Shown piece by piece: positions 8,157 through 16,730 of a stretch of DNA of 64,000 nt; position 1 is the first letter of the stretch; every line of letters starts with the position of its first letter. A program made the translations under genes and the position numbers. The stretch is from assembly GCA_020633675.1 (NCBI GenBank), contig JACKDE010000002.1, positions 1 to 64,000 on the forward strand, written 5' to 3'. The notes beneath the pieces are model-generated. The model made no database searches. It saw nothing but the letters and a program-made list of their open reading frames with translations, and was not told the origin of the DNA. The stretch comes from Deferribacteres bacterium. GTDB taxonomy: Bacteria > Zhuqueibacterota > Zhuqueibacteria > Zhuqueibacterales > Geothermadaptataceae.

Positions 8157-9251
8157 CTACTGATGGGGCGTTACGAAACCATTCTCAACAAGAAAGGTGG
8201 TCTCATCTTCCGTGCGGGGATTTATATGATCTGTGGATGTGACAAATGTTTGTCCCATATCGGTCAGCTTGGATATCATGTTCACCTGACGTCCTTCATC
8301 CAATTCCGATTGCAGATCATCGATCAGGATGATCGGTGTCATTTGTTTACGATTTTTCAAATAGTGAAACTCAATAATTTTTAACGCCAATAACACGCTT
8401 TTTTGTTCACCGCGTGAAGCATGTTTTTTTACATCGCGCTGTCCGAGTTGAAAAACAATGTCATCGCGATGCGGTCCAATCAGAGTTTGCTTGCGAGCAA
8501 TTTCTTTTTTGCGAAGTTGCAGCAAAGCGTTCAGGTACGTATCGGTATTTTCAATATGCATCCCCTCTGCAAAATGATAGTGGGGTTGCAACTTGACCGG
8601 ATTGTTGGCAAGTTCAGCATAGATTTGCTGGAGCTCATCTTCTATATTTTGCAAAAATGATCTGCGTGCGCGGTGCAACGCAGCGCCGGGGGTTACTATC
8701 GCCGCATCCCAGCTGTCGAGAGAATCCGGACTTTCTTCGCCATCAGCGATTAAACTCAGTAGCCGATTTCGCTGCCGCAAGATTTTATGATATTCTTGCA
8801 ACTGATAGAGGTAGCTCTGATCCGCCTGGCTCAGCAAAACATCCAAAAAGGCACGGCGTTCGGATGGTGCACCGCCTGTCACTTTGTGATCTTCGGGTGA
8901 AAACAGCACCATCGGCGCAATGCCCAGCAGCGCGGAGTGCCTCGGCAGGCGCTTTTGATCATGCCGAACACTTTTTTTGCCATTCAAAAAAACAATCGAC
9001 AAGCTATGCTCAACGGAAACGTCGCTCAACAGCTCGCCATGAATTTCAAAGCTTTTTTCATTTAATTCGATTAAATCTGCATCGTTGGCGGTGCGAAAGC
9101 TTTTACTGATTGCCAGACAAAATATACTTTCGAGCAGATTAGTTTTGCCCTGGCCATTTTTCCCGATGATGTAATTCAATTTTGGTGAAAAACTGAGTTC
9201 TAAATTGGAAAAATTGCGAAAGTGGGCAAGCCGAAGCTTCTGGAGAACCAT
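8157..9251 (-). CDS. recF: DNA replication and repair protein RecF
   Basis: This 364-residue SMC-like ATPase acts in RecFOR loading of RecA at single-strand gaps. It starts with the family's LRLAHFRNFSNLEL motif and has Walker A GKNGQGKTN (~residues 30-38), the ABC-type signature SRGEQKSVLLAL and Walker B PIILIDDLQSELD. The start ATG lies 5 bp after the dnaN stop, so it is likely translated from the same transcript. Length and order are typical. Confidence 0.96.
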   Translation of the reverse strand: MVLQKLRLAHFRNFSNLELSFSPKLNYIIGKNGQGKTNLLESIFCLAISKSFRTANDADLIELNEKSFEIHGELLSDVSVEHSLSIVFLNGKKSVRHDQKRLPRHSALLGIAPMVLFSPEDHKVTGGAPSERRAFLDVLLSQADQSYLYQLQEYHKILRQRNRLLSLIADGEESPDSLDSWDAAIVTPGAALHRARRSFLQNIEDELQQIYAELANNPVKLQPHYHFAEGMHIENTDTYLNALLQLRKKEIARKQTLIGPHRDDIVFQLGQRDVKKHASRGEQKSVLLALKIIEFHYLKNRKQMTPIILIDDLQSELDEGRQVNMISKLTDMGQTFVTSTDHINPRTEDETTFLVENGFVTPHQ

Positions 9252-9256
9252 TCAAT

Positions 9257-10378
9257 CTATATCGAATCATTGAGTCGGATGGGCATCAGCAACATGAGCA
9301 GATCTTCATCAGCATCCTGCTCGCTTGGCGTTATCACCGCTGCACTGGTGGCATCCTTCAGGTTAAAAAGTATTTCTTCGTATTCAAGATGCCGAAGGAT
9401 ATCGAGCAAATAAGCGGCGTTGTAGCCAATTTCCAGTTTGTCACCGGTGTAATCAACGGGCAAAGATTCCTGCGCCTCTCCACCAACTTCAACATCTTCA
9501 GCCTGGATCATCAATGACGATGGGCTGAGCGCAAATTTTATCTGATGTGTATACTGGTTGGAGAAAATGGAAACACGGCGTACAGCCGATATCAACAAAT
9601 CTTTATTGACATACATTTTGAGCTGATTGTCCAGTGGAATCACTCGTTCGTAATTCGGGAACTGGCCTTCGATGAGCTTGCTGTAAATTTTGGTATCGCC
9701 GCAGGTAAACGTCACATGATTGTCACCGACGGATACCTTTATGCGCTCTTCGTCATCGATATTTCGCTGCACCAGTTGCAGCGCCTTCGTCGGCAAAACC
9801 ACCGATCCGGTTTTCTCGTCGCCTGGAAAAGCAGTGTGAGTGATCTTGGCAAGTCGATGGCCATCTGTAGCGATCATGCGCAATTCGTTGGCCAAAATTT
9901 GCATATAAACGCCCATCAATGTGGTGCGCAACTCATCTGTGCTCACCGCAAAAATGGTTTTATCGATCATGCGATTCAGTTTTTCGCTGGAAAGATAAAA
10001 TTCAAAATCAGCATCTTCTACATCGATTCGCGGAAATTCATCTTCGCTTTCACCGATTAACTTGTAAACACCCTTTTCGGTTTTCACCTTGACATGATTG
10101 CGCTCATCTGTTTCAACAGTCACTGGCAAGTCGGGGAGTTCGCGTATGATTTCAAAAAATTTTCTGGCTGGAATGGTGAGGGCGCCTTTTTCAGCATCAC
10201 TGACGTCACATGCTGTATCCATAGAAATTTCGAGATCGGTGGCTGCTAATTTGAGCTTACTATCTTCAAGGGTTAGCAAAATATTGCTGAGAATGGGAAT
10301 TGTCGTCTTGGTGGGAATGACGCCGATTATTTTTTGAAGACTGGCGAATAAATCAGCTTTGTTCACCGAAAATTTCAT
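9257..10378 (-). CDS. dnaN: DNA polymerase III sliding clamp (beta subunit)
   Basis: This is a 373-residue beta clamp with three similar domains. It opens with MKFSVNKADLFASLQKIIGV and ends with the usual LLMPIRLNDSI-type tail. It encircles DNA and tethers the polymerase. The ATG at 10378 is chosen because a GGAGGT ribosome site sits five bases before it; an apparent GTG four codons upstream overlaps that site and is rejected. It is the first gene after the putative origin gap and probably begins the dnaN-recF-dciA-gyrB transcript. Confidence 0.97.
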   Translation of the reverse strand: MKFSVNKADLFASLQKIIGVIPTKTTIPILSNILLTLEDSKLKLAATDLEISMDTACDVSDAEKGALTIPARKFFEIIRELPDLPVTVETDERNHVKVKTEKGVYKLIGESEDEFPRIDVEDADFEFYLSSEKLNRMIDKTIFAVSTDELRTTLMGVYMQILANELRMIATDGHRLAKITHTAFPGDEKTGSVVLPTKALQLVQRNIDDEERIKVSVGDNHVTFTCGDTKIYSKLIEGQFPNYERVIPLDNQLKMYVNKDLLISAVRRVSIFSNQYTHQIKFALSPSSLMIQAEDVEVGGEAQESLPVDYTGDKLEIGYNAAYLLDILRHLEYEEILFNLKDATSAAVITPSEQDADEDLLMLLMPIRLNDSI

Positions 10379-10390
10379 ATGGACCTCCAC

Positions 10391-10804
10391 GTGATCAAGA
10401 ATCTATAATTATAAAGATTCTTTTTTTTATATTCAAGATATATTTGTTATAGTAATAGAGAGTGTGAATATGTGGATATCTTTTATTAAGAAATGGCTAA
10501 GTATAATAAAAATAAACCTGAAAAATATCTTTTTAACATAAAATAAGTGTGCATAAGTGCGCTTGGAGTGAGTCGTATCAGGTGGATAAGGGCTGACTTA
10601 TACACAGGGTCTTTTGGTTGTTGATGAAAATATCGCTTTTTACACAATTGTTAACATTTATTCACGTGTTAAAATGGATTATTCACAATCTATGTGGATA
10701 ACTTATTTACCGGTTTTGTATTCTTTATAGAATATTTGATGTTAGCAAGCGCATTTAGCTTTGATATAATCTGTATTCGGTGTTTTTATTTGGTCGGTTA
10801 TGGA
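10391..10804. other. Putative oriC: DnaA-box cluster and AT-rich tract between dnaN and dnaA
   Basis: This 426-bp gap is very AT-rich at 10400-10545 and holds several matches to TTATNCACA: 10548-10556 (minus, TTATGCACA), 10598-10606 (plus, TTATACACA), 10679-10687 (plus, TTATTCACA) and 10693-10701 (minus, perfect TTATCCACA). One-mismatch copies lie at 10471-10479, 10581-10589, 10638-10646 and 10658-10666. The AT-rich tract next to the boxes could serve as the unwinding element. Gene direction diverges around this region, and dnaA and dnaN flank it, as at many bacterial origins. No coding sequence is evident. Confidence 0.82.
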
Positions 10805-12157
10805 TTATAAAGAAGAAAGCTCAATCTTCTGCGTAATGTTCTGGATGTCTTCGTAAATCGATTGATCTTCCTTGGCATAGCTTTCGATGGTGCTGACAGC
10901 ATGGATAACTGTGCTGTGATCTCGACCACCGAAATGTAAACCAATGGTTTTGAGTGAATGCTTTGTCAGATTTTTCGCAATGTACATCGCGATTTGCCTG
11001 ACAAGAGCAACTTCCTTTTTTCTGGTTTTAGCCCTCAATAAATCGTCCGGGATGTGATAATATTCGCTGACGATTTTTTGAATATCTTCAATCGTGATAT
11101 GCTTTTTCTTTTGAGAAATCACATCTTTCAGCACGCGTTTGGCCAACTGCACATCAATATCATTTCCTGTAAGCGACGAATGCGCCAGCAAGCGAATCAG
11201 ACATCCTTCCAATTCCCGTATATTTGATGTGACATTGTACGCGATAAGCTGTACCACCTCGCCTGGCAATTCGATGCCATTCTCCTCTGCTTTTTTCTGC
11301 AAAATAGCAATACGCGTTTCCAGGTCTGGCGATTGAATATCTGCAACCAGTCCCCATTGAAATCTTGAAAGCAGTCGCTCTTCAATACCGGTGATGTCTT
11401 TAGGTGGACGATCAGACGACAGCACGATCTGTTTACCGTTTTGATGCAAAGTATTAAATGTATGGAAAAACTCTTCCTGGGTACGTTCTTTGTTGATGAA
11501 AAATTGAATGTCGTCCACCAGCAGCAAATCGACATTGCGGTAAATTTTGCTGAATTCCGTGCTTTTGTTGTTTTGGATCGAGTTGATAAATTCAATCGTG
11601 AATTTTTCACTTGATACGTAGAGCACCCGTTTTACGGTTCCCTCCCGTAGTGAAAAATTGCCGATGGCCTGGATCAAATGTGTTTTACCCAATCCCACAC
11701 CACCGTAGATTACCAGGGGATTGAAGGATGTTTTGCCCGGTGCTTCTGAAACGGCCAGAGCAGCTGCTTTAGCAAACTGATTGCTGCTCCCTTCTACAAA
11801 GCTGTCAAAGGTGTACTTTTTATTGAGTGTCGCATTGTCGTTGGTGGCGCCGTTGTTGTTTCTTCTTTTATTAATCGATGGCAGTTGCATGGAATGGTCT
11901 TCATGTTTCACGGCAACTGAGTAGTTTAGTTTACCACCATCGCCTAAAACCTGCTTGACTGCCTGATTAATCAAATCGCTGTAATGATCTTCCAACCATT
12001 CATAGTAAAAATGGCTTGGCAGTTGGATTGTTAATGTACTGGATTGCAATTCCGTTGCTTTGGTCGGCTTAAACCAGGTAGAAAAGCTTTGATCATTTAT
12101 ATTTTCCTTAATTAAACTGAGGCACCTTGACCAGGCTTCGTTTGCAGCACTTTTCAT
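10805..12157 (-). CDS. dnaA: Chromosomal replication initiator DnaA
   Basis: This 450-residue AAA+ protein binds DnaA boxes and melts the origin. Domain I covers residues 1-85 (WSRCLSLIKENINDQSFSTWF), and a short N/K-rich linker follows at ~105-120. The AAA+ core has Walker A GGVGLGKTHL and Walker B LLLVDDIQF. Domain IV ends with the DNA-binding signature GGRDHSTVIHAV. DnaA boxes on both sides of the gene (10.4-10.8 kb and 12.18-12.41 kb) suggest autoregulation as well as initiation. Its start ATG has no strong ribosome site. Confidence 0.98.
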   Translation of the reverse strand: MKSAANEAWSRCLSLIKENINDQSFSTWFKPTKATELQSSTLTIQLPSHFYYEWLEDHYSDLINQAVKQVLGDGGKLNYSVAVKHEDHSMQLPSINKRRNNNGATNDNATLNKKYTFDSFVEGSSNQFAKAAALAVSEAPGKTSFNPLVIYGGVGLGKTHLIQAIGNFSLREGTVKRVLYVSSEKFTIEFINSIQNNKSTEFSKIYRNVDLLLVDDIQFFINKERTQEEFFHTFNTLHQNGKQIVLSSDRPPKDITGIEERLLSRFQWGLVADIQSPDLETRIAILQKKAEENGIELPGEVVQLIAYNVTSNIRELEGCLIRLLAHSSLTGNDIDVQLAKRVLKDVISQKKKHITIEDIQKIVSEYYHIPDDLLRAKTRKKEVALVRQIAMYIAKNLTKHSLKTIGLHFGGRDHSTVIHAVSTIESYAKEDQSIYEDIQNITQKIELSSL

Positions 12158-12633
12158 AGACGTGGCCTTTTTTTAGAGGTTATTCACATTTGTTAATGTT
12201 TATATTATGCTTATCACCAAAAAATGCTATTCTTCGGATGCGTACTATCGTATAGCACAGGGTTTATTGTTGTCGATCAAAGCAGGTAAATCAAATGAAA
12301 ACAATGCTTGACAGGAAATGGCAAGCTATATCTTTAAAAAGGAAATATTCAAAGCAAATGAGAAGGAAAGGAATGGAGTCAATTGTAAAAGTTATCCACA
12401 ATTTATCCAGATGCAGAGTTCCTCTTCAGGCCGCGCTGAAATAAAGAAATTGTGCTAAAATGTCAAGAGAAAAGTCAAAATATTTTTTCAGAATTCCTGT
12501 CTGCAATTGTAGTTTTCGATCACATGTGCAGGTTAATTTATCAGCTTGACTTTTTACATAAATATTTATATAGTTAGGGTTCTCAAAATCTTGAAAAATT
12601 CACACCCGAAATAAATTGTTAGGAGTTTGATCA
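12158..12633. other. Divergent dnaA/rpmH control region with DnaA boxes
   Basis: This 476-bp non-coding region separates leftward dnaA from rightward rpmH. It contains two exact DnaA boxes, TTATTCACA at 12180-12188 and TTATCCACA at 12392-12400. A one-mismatch box follows at 12403-12411. It could be the second half of a bipartite origin or a DnaA-controlled promoter region. No gene is seen in it. Confidence 0.7.
12546..12574 (+). promoter_or_regulatory. Sigma70-type promoter for rpmH-rnpA
   Basis: TTGACT (12546-12551) and TATAGT (12569-12574) are separated by 17 bp, each one base from consensus. They lie about 60 bp upstream of the rpmH start, leaving a short leader that carries the AGGAG ribosome site at 12621-12625. 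Confidence 0.65.
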
Positions 12634-12780
12634 ATGAAACGCACGTTTCAACCTCACAATCGCAAAAGAGCAAACAAGCATGGTTTCCGTGCACGTATGA
12701 AGTCGAAGGCAGGACGACTTGTAATAAAGCGTCGCCGTGCAAAGGGCAGAAAGCGTTTGACTGTAAGCGATTCTATGTAA
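12634..12780 (+). CDS. rpmH: 50S ribosomal protein L34
   Basis: This 48-residue, very basic protein is a component of the large ribosomal subunit. It has the near-universal start MKRTFQPHNRKRANKHGF and the RMKSKAGRLVIKRRRAKGRKRL core. AGGAG lies eight bases before the ATG. It heads the classical rpmH-rnpA-yidD-yidC-mnmE-mnmG-rsmG run that faces away from dnaA. Confidence 0.98.
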   Translation: MKRTFQPHNRKRANKHGFRARMKSKAGRLVIKRRRAKGRKRLTVSDSM

Positions 12781-12784
12781 AAGC

Positions 12785-13120
12785 GTGACTCGATTTTATC
12801 TCAAAAAGCGCTCGATTCTCCGTTCTTCCAAAGATATCGAAATTCTTTTTGATCAGGGTTTGGTTTTTAAAAGCAGATCATTTGATGTTTTTTTTAGATG
12901 CAGCGAAGACTGTAAAGTTTTGTTTGCTGCATCTAAAAAGATACGAAAGCATGCTTTGAAAAGCAGGTGCAAGCGTCTGTTGCGTGAGCTTTACAGGCGG
13001 CAGCAAGCCAAGGTGCATCGGCCGATGCATTTAGCTTTGATCGCAAAGGAACCTATACTGCTGGCAAATCCTGATCAATTGGACGTTGAATTCGAAGTTT
13101 TTTTAGCGTCAGCACAATAA
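12785..13120 (+). CDS. rnpA: Ribonuclease P protein component
   Basis: This 111-residue basic protein binds the RNase P RNA for tRNA 5' maturation. It starts at GTG only 4 bp after the rpmH stop, so it is probably translationally coupled. The core LFAASKKIRKHALKSRCKRLLRELYR aligns with the family RNA-binding helix. The usual RNRxKR signature reads KSRCKR here, with Asn replaced by Ser. Position between rpmH and yidD makes the identity firm despite the divergence. The RNase P RNA gene is not in this window. Confidence 0.93.
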   Translation: MTRFYLKKRSILRSSKDIEILFDQGLVFKSRSFDVFFRCSEDCKVLFAASKKIRKHALKSRCKRLLRELYRRQQAKVHRPMHLALIAKEPILLANPDQLDVEFEVFLASAQ

Positions 13121-13121
13121 C

Positions 13122-13331
13122 ATGAAAAAAGTCTTCATTTTTTTAATAACATCTTACCAAAGGGTTATATCGCCTCTTTTTCCGCCTTCTTGCCGTTTTT
13201 ATCCTTCCTGTTCTGCTTATGCCAAAGAGGCTATAGAAAAATACGGTGCACTAAAGGGAAGCTATCTTGCCATCAAGAGGATATTGAAATGCCACCCTTT
13301 TCATCCAGGCGGATATGACCCGGTGCAATGA
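13122..13331 (+). CDS. yidD: Membrane protein insertion efficiency factor YidD
   Basis: This 69-residue protein is a small membrane-associated helper of YidC-dependent insertion. Its signature is intact: YQRVISPLFPPSCRFYPSCSAYA, then AIKRILKCHPFHPGGYDPV, with three conserved Cys residues. It begins one base after the rnpA stop and ends 23 bp before the likely yidC start, matching the standard rnpA-yidD-yidC order. Confidence 0.97.
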   Translation: MKKVFIFLITSYQRVISPLFPPSCRFYPSCSAYAKEAIEKYGALKGSYLAIKRILKCHPFHPGGYDPVQ

Positions 13332-13354
13332 TTTAACATTTGGCTAATTACACT

Positions 13355-15223
13355 ATGGATTTTGACAAGAAAACAATCATCGGCCTTTTGCTTATTGGCC
13401 TTGTTATCGTATTTACAAATACCGATCTTTATAAAAAATTGGTGTTTGGTGAACAGTATGTTGAACAACAACGTTTGGCAGAGCAGCAGAAAGGTCAAAC
13501 TGAATCCGGACGTGATGTCCTTGTTGATAGCCTTGAATTGACTCCCCCTGTCAAGACGATGAAAGAACCGGTCGCTGAGACACAGGAATCGATTCGTGCA
13601 GCGGATGTCGATAATATTTTGCTACGAAATTTGATTAACGACTACCAATTGGAAGTACCTGTGCGTGATGAACGAATCATCACGATTGATGCACCTGATT
13701 ATATTGGTAAAATTTCGACGCGTGGCCCCAGTATCGTTTCCTGGACATTGAAAAACTATCTTGGACCAGACAGTCTCCCGGTTCAGTTAATTAATGATGG
13801 TTATGAAAATTTTTACTTAAGCTTTCCTGTAGATGGTGATTCTCTCCACTTGGCAGATTTTGTTTATGATGTTGATTCGCCTGTTGATCGTCTGCAGTTG
13901 AGTGAATCGAATCCAAGTCAATCAATTGTCTTGCAGCTCGATCTTGGACAAGGTCGAACTGTTCAGCAGACCTTCACATTTCATTTTGACAGCTATTCCT
14001 TTGATCTCAATATTGATATCCAAAATTTTGAGAAATTTGTTGATGGATTGACCTATTCTTTGGTTCTTGGCAGCGGCCTCAATAGTACAGAGCACGATTT
14101 TGCCAATGATATGTCGCGCACCAAGGGTTACGCGCGGGCCGGCGATGAAATCGAAGAATACGATGTAAGTGATGAAGAAAGTGGTAGCAAGGAGCTCATT
14201 GACTGGACTATCAACTGGGCTGCTGTGCGCACGAAGTATTTTACCTCTGCGCTCATAGCAAGGAGCCAGTCTGGTAAGGGCGTTATTTTCCGCGGTAAAA
14301 CCCAATCGGGCGAAGGGGATGCGCTGTTCAAAAAGTATGATGTAGAGCTTTTAATGCCGTTTTCGCGGAGAGGTACATCAGATGCATTTACAGTGTATCT
14401 TGGTCCGCTAAAATATTCTGTGCTGCAATCGTATGATGTTGGTCTGGAAGATATGATGAGTCTGGGCCCAACCTTCATTCGCTTTCTCGGCAAAATTGTA
14501 TTGTGGAGCATCACGCATCTCTATTCGATTATCCCAAATTACGGCTGGGTCATTATCGTTTTTTCGATTTTGGTTAAGTTGTTATTGCATCCATTAACCA
14601 AGAAAAGTTACCAGTCGATGAAGGAGATGCAAAAGGTTCAGCCTTTGATGCAGGAATTGCGTGAGAAATACAAAGATAATCCACAGAAGATGAACCAGGA
14701 AGTGATGAAGCTGTACAAAGAGCACAGCGTGAATCCACTGGGTGGGTGTTTGCCCATGTTGCTGCAGTTGCCGTTGCTGTATGCTTTATTTGAAGTTTTC
14801 CGCACCACGATCGAATTTCGAGGCGCGCCGTTTATCGGTTGGATAACGGATTTGTCCGGCCCTGACACCTTAATGACCATACCTGGTTTGGGCGTTCCCT
14901 TAAATGTTTTGCCGCTGGTGATGGGTATCACGATGTTTTTGCAGCAGAAATCGACCATGACCGATCCGAAGCAAAAGGCTTTGATTTACATGATGCCAGG
15001 TTTGATGACCTTTTTCTTTTACAGTTTTCCGTCAGGCTTGAATTTGTACTATACCTTGTTCAACCTGCTGACCATTGCACATCAGCGCATGATCTCTACT
15101 GATTCAAAGGATAATCAGGGTAAAAACAACAATACACCAACGGCGACTGTTGCGAAGAAAGCAACATCGAAGCGGCGTTTGTCCCGATTGGATATGATGC
15201 GGCAGATTTCCAAGAAAAAATAA
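13355..15223 (+). CDS. yidC: Membrane protein insertase YidC
   Basis: This ~622-residue inner-membrane insertase has an N-terminal transmembrane helix (DKKTIIGLLLIGLVIVF), a periplasmic domain of ~320 residues typical of Gram-negative YidC, and a C-terminal 60KD-IMP/Oxa1 domain (YGWVIIVFSILVKLLLHPLT, then NPLGGCLPMLLQLPLLYALF) with a Lys/Arg-rich cytoplasmic tail. The ATG at 13355 gives the family-like start MDFDKKTIIG; a TTG five codons upstream is the alternative. It ends just before an intrinsic terminator. Confidence 0.96.
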   Translation: MDFDKKTIIGLLLIGLVIVFTNTDLYKKLVFGEQYVEQQRLAEQQKGQTESGRDVLVDSLELTPPVKTMKEPVAETQESIRAADVDNILLRNLINDYQLEVPVRDERIITIDAPDYIGKISTRGPSIVSWTLKNYLGPDSLPVQLINDGYENFYLSFPVDGDSLHLADFVYDVDSPVDRLQLSESNPSQSIVLQLDLGQGRTVQQTFTFHFDSYSFDLNIDIQNFEKFVDGLTYSLVLGSGLNSTEHDFANDMSRTKGYARAGDEIEEYDVSDEESGSKELIDWTINWAAVRTKYFTSALIARSQSGKGVIFRGKTQSGEGDALFKKYDVELLMPFSRRGTSDAFTVYLGPLKYSVLQSYDVGLEDMMSLGPTFIRFLGKIVLWSITHLYSIIPNYGWVIIVFSILVKLLLHPLTKKSYQSMKEMQKVQPLMQELREKYKDNPQKMNQEVMKLYKEHSVNPLGGCLPMLLQLPLLYALFEVFRTTIEFRGAPFIGWITDLSGPDTLMTIPGLGVPLNVLPLVMGITMFLQQKSTMTDPKQKALIYMMPGLMTFFFYSFPSGLNLYYTLFNLLTIAHQRMISTDSKDNQGKNNNTPTATVAKKATSKRRLSRLDMMRQISKKK

Positions 15224-15249
15224 GCCTTTTTTGCTTTTTTCGAATTGAT

Positions 15250-15277
15250 AGCCCTGTCTACACAGGGCTTTTTCTTT
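15250..15277 (+). terminator. Intrinsic terminator after yidC
   Basis: A perfect 8-bp stem, AGCCCTGT / ACAGGGCT (15250-15269) with a 4-base loop, is followed by a T-rich run (TTTTCTTT). It lies between yidC and mnmE, only 17 bases before the mnmE ATG. It could also attenuate readthrough into mnmE. Confidence 0.8.
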
Positions 15278-15293
15278 GAAGCTGGTTTGTGAA

Positions 15294-16697
15294 ATGAATG
15301 ATACTATTGTTGCGCAGGCAACGGCTGGCGGTAAAGCTGCCATTGCGGTTATTCGTGTCAGTGGAAGTGATACTTTTCGTGTCATGCAAAAGGTTATGTT
15401 GCCGCAGGATATCGAGAAGCTACAGCATAGAAAAGCCGTTATTGCAAACCTGTATCACCCGGCCAAGGGGAGCAGTCAGCCTGAATTTCTGGACCAATGC
15501 ATTGTTTTGACCTTTGTTGCGCCTCATTCTTATACTGGTGAAGACCTTGTAGAAATTCAATGCCACGGTGGTTTTGTCGTTCCGCATTTGCTTGCCGAAG
15601 CGTTGATTGCTGCCGGTGCACGCTATGCACAGGCTGGAGAATTTACTCAGCGTGCTTTTCTAAATGGCAAATTGGATTTAGTGCAGGCTGAATCCGTTGA
15701 AGCGATAGTTTCTGCTTCATCGCGTTCTGAGCTTAAATTAGTGCATCATCATTACTCTGGCCATTTTTCAACTGAAGTGAAAAGGCTGCGCTCGGAGTTG
15801 ATTGATCTGTTAAGCCTGCTTGAGTTAGAGCTCGACTTTGCTGAGGAAGACGTAGAATTTGCTGATCGAGAAGAAATTCTCAGCCGACTGAACTCTCTTC
15901 GCGACCTGTTATCCGGATTGTTTCATTCCTACGAGCGTTCGCACCTTGTACGGCAGGGGGTTCGCGTTGCAATTGTCGGCAAACCAAATGTCGGCAAATC
16001 CAGCTTGCTTAACCTGTTGCTGAAAAAAGAGCGCGCCATCGTGACGGATCATCCTGGCACGACCCGCGACATTATAGAAGAGGCCATGGAAATTGCTGGC
16101 TTGAAGTTTGTTTTTATCGATACCGCCGGTATTCGAAGCACCGAAGATTATGTTGAAAGCCTTGGCATTCAGCGCAGTCAATCTGTGCTCGCAAACGCTG
16201 ACCTGGTTCTCATGTTAATTGATCACAGCGAGCAACTAAAAAAAGAAGATTGGGAAATACGCCAACTTGTTTTAAACCGGAAAAAGCATAGCGTCGCACA
16301 ACCAATTTTATTACTGAACAAGTCCGATTTACCGTGTGTTGTTCATCGCAATGAGTTGGATTCTTTTGCAAAGGGATTTTCTTTCTTGCAGTTTTCATCC
16401 AAGACGGCTGAGCATCTTGACGAACTCGAGTCCTTGCTGGTCGGTTCTGTTAAACGGCGTGGTCTGGATTTTCAACAGGATGATTATGCATTGCTGAATG
16501 TACGGCAAAAAAATGTCGTTGAAAAGGCACTGTCGTCAGTTCAGCAGGCTGTGGAAAGCTTTCACCGGAATTTATCTCAAGAGTTTGTTTCTGCTGAATT
16601 GCGTGTTTCGCTTGGTTTGCTTGGTGAATTGATCGGTGACGTTTCCAATGAAGATATTTTGGGAAATATTTTTTCCAATTTTTGTATAGGTAAATAA
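15294..16697 (+). CDS. mnmE: tRNA modification GTPase MnmE (TrmE)
   Basis: This 467-residue enzyme, with MnmG, adds the carboxymethylaminomethyl group at wobble U34 of certain tRNAs. The N-terminal folate-binding domain starts MNDTIVAQATAGGKAAIAVIR. The inserted G domain has GKPNVGKSSLLN, DTAG and NKSD motifs. The C-terminus ends in the conserved FSNFCIGK with its catalytic Cys. The ATG at 15294 is preferred to a TTG six codons upstream. It is followed by a parS site and then by its partner mnmG. Confidence 0.97.
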   Translation: MNDTIVAQATAGGKAAIAVIRVSGSDTFRVMQKVMLPQDIEKLQHRKAVIANLYHPAKGSSQPEFLDQCIVLTFVAPHSYTGEDLVEIQCHGGFVVPHLLAEALIAAGARYAQAGEFTQRAFLNGKLDLVQAESVEAIVSASSRSELKLVHHHYSGHFSTEVKRLRSELIDLLSLLELELDFAEEDVEFADREEILSRLNSLRDLLSGLFHSYERSHLVRQGVRVAIVGKPNVGKSSLLNLLLKKERAIVTDHPGTTRDIIEEAMEIAGLKFVFIDTAGIRSTEDYVESLGIQRSQSVLANADLVLMLIDHSEQLKKEDWEIRQLVLNRKKHSVAQPILLLNKSDLPCVVHRNELDSFAKGFSFLQFSSKTAEHLDELESLLVGSVKRRGLDFQQDDYALLNVRQKNVVEKALSSVQQAVESFHRNLSQEFVSAELRVSLGLLGELIGDVSNEDILGNIFSNFCIGK

Positions 16698-16699
16698 AT

Positions 16700-16715
16700 T
16701 GTTTCACGTGAAACA
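16700..16715. promoter_or_regulatory. parS centromere site (ParB-binding), copy 1
   Basis: The perfect palindrome TGTTTCACGTGAAACA matches the widely conserved bacterial parS consensus TGTTNCACGTGAAACA. It lies in the mnmE-mnmG gap about 4.5 kb from dnaA, as expected for origin-proximal ParB loading sites. Confidence 0.93.
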
Positions 16716-16730
16716 ATATGGGTATGCTTT

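Noticed and set aside
10658..10672. cacgtg-containing site in the oriC gap as a third parS
   Set aside because: Flanks read TATT and TTAA rather than TGTTT and AAACA; only the 6-bp core matches.
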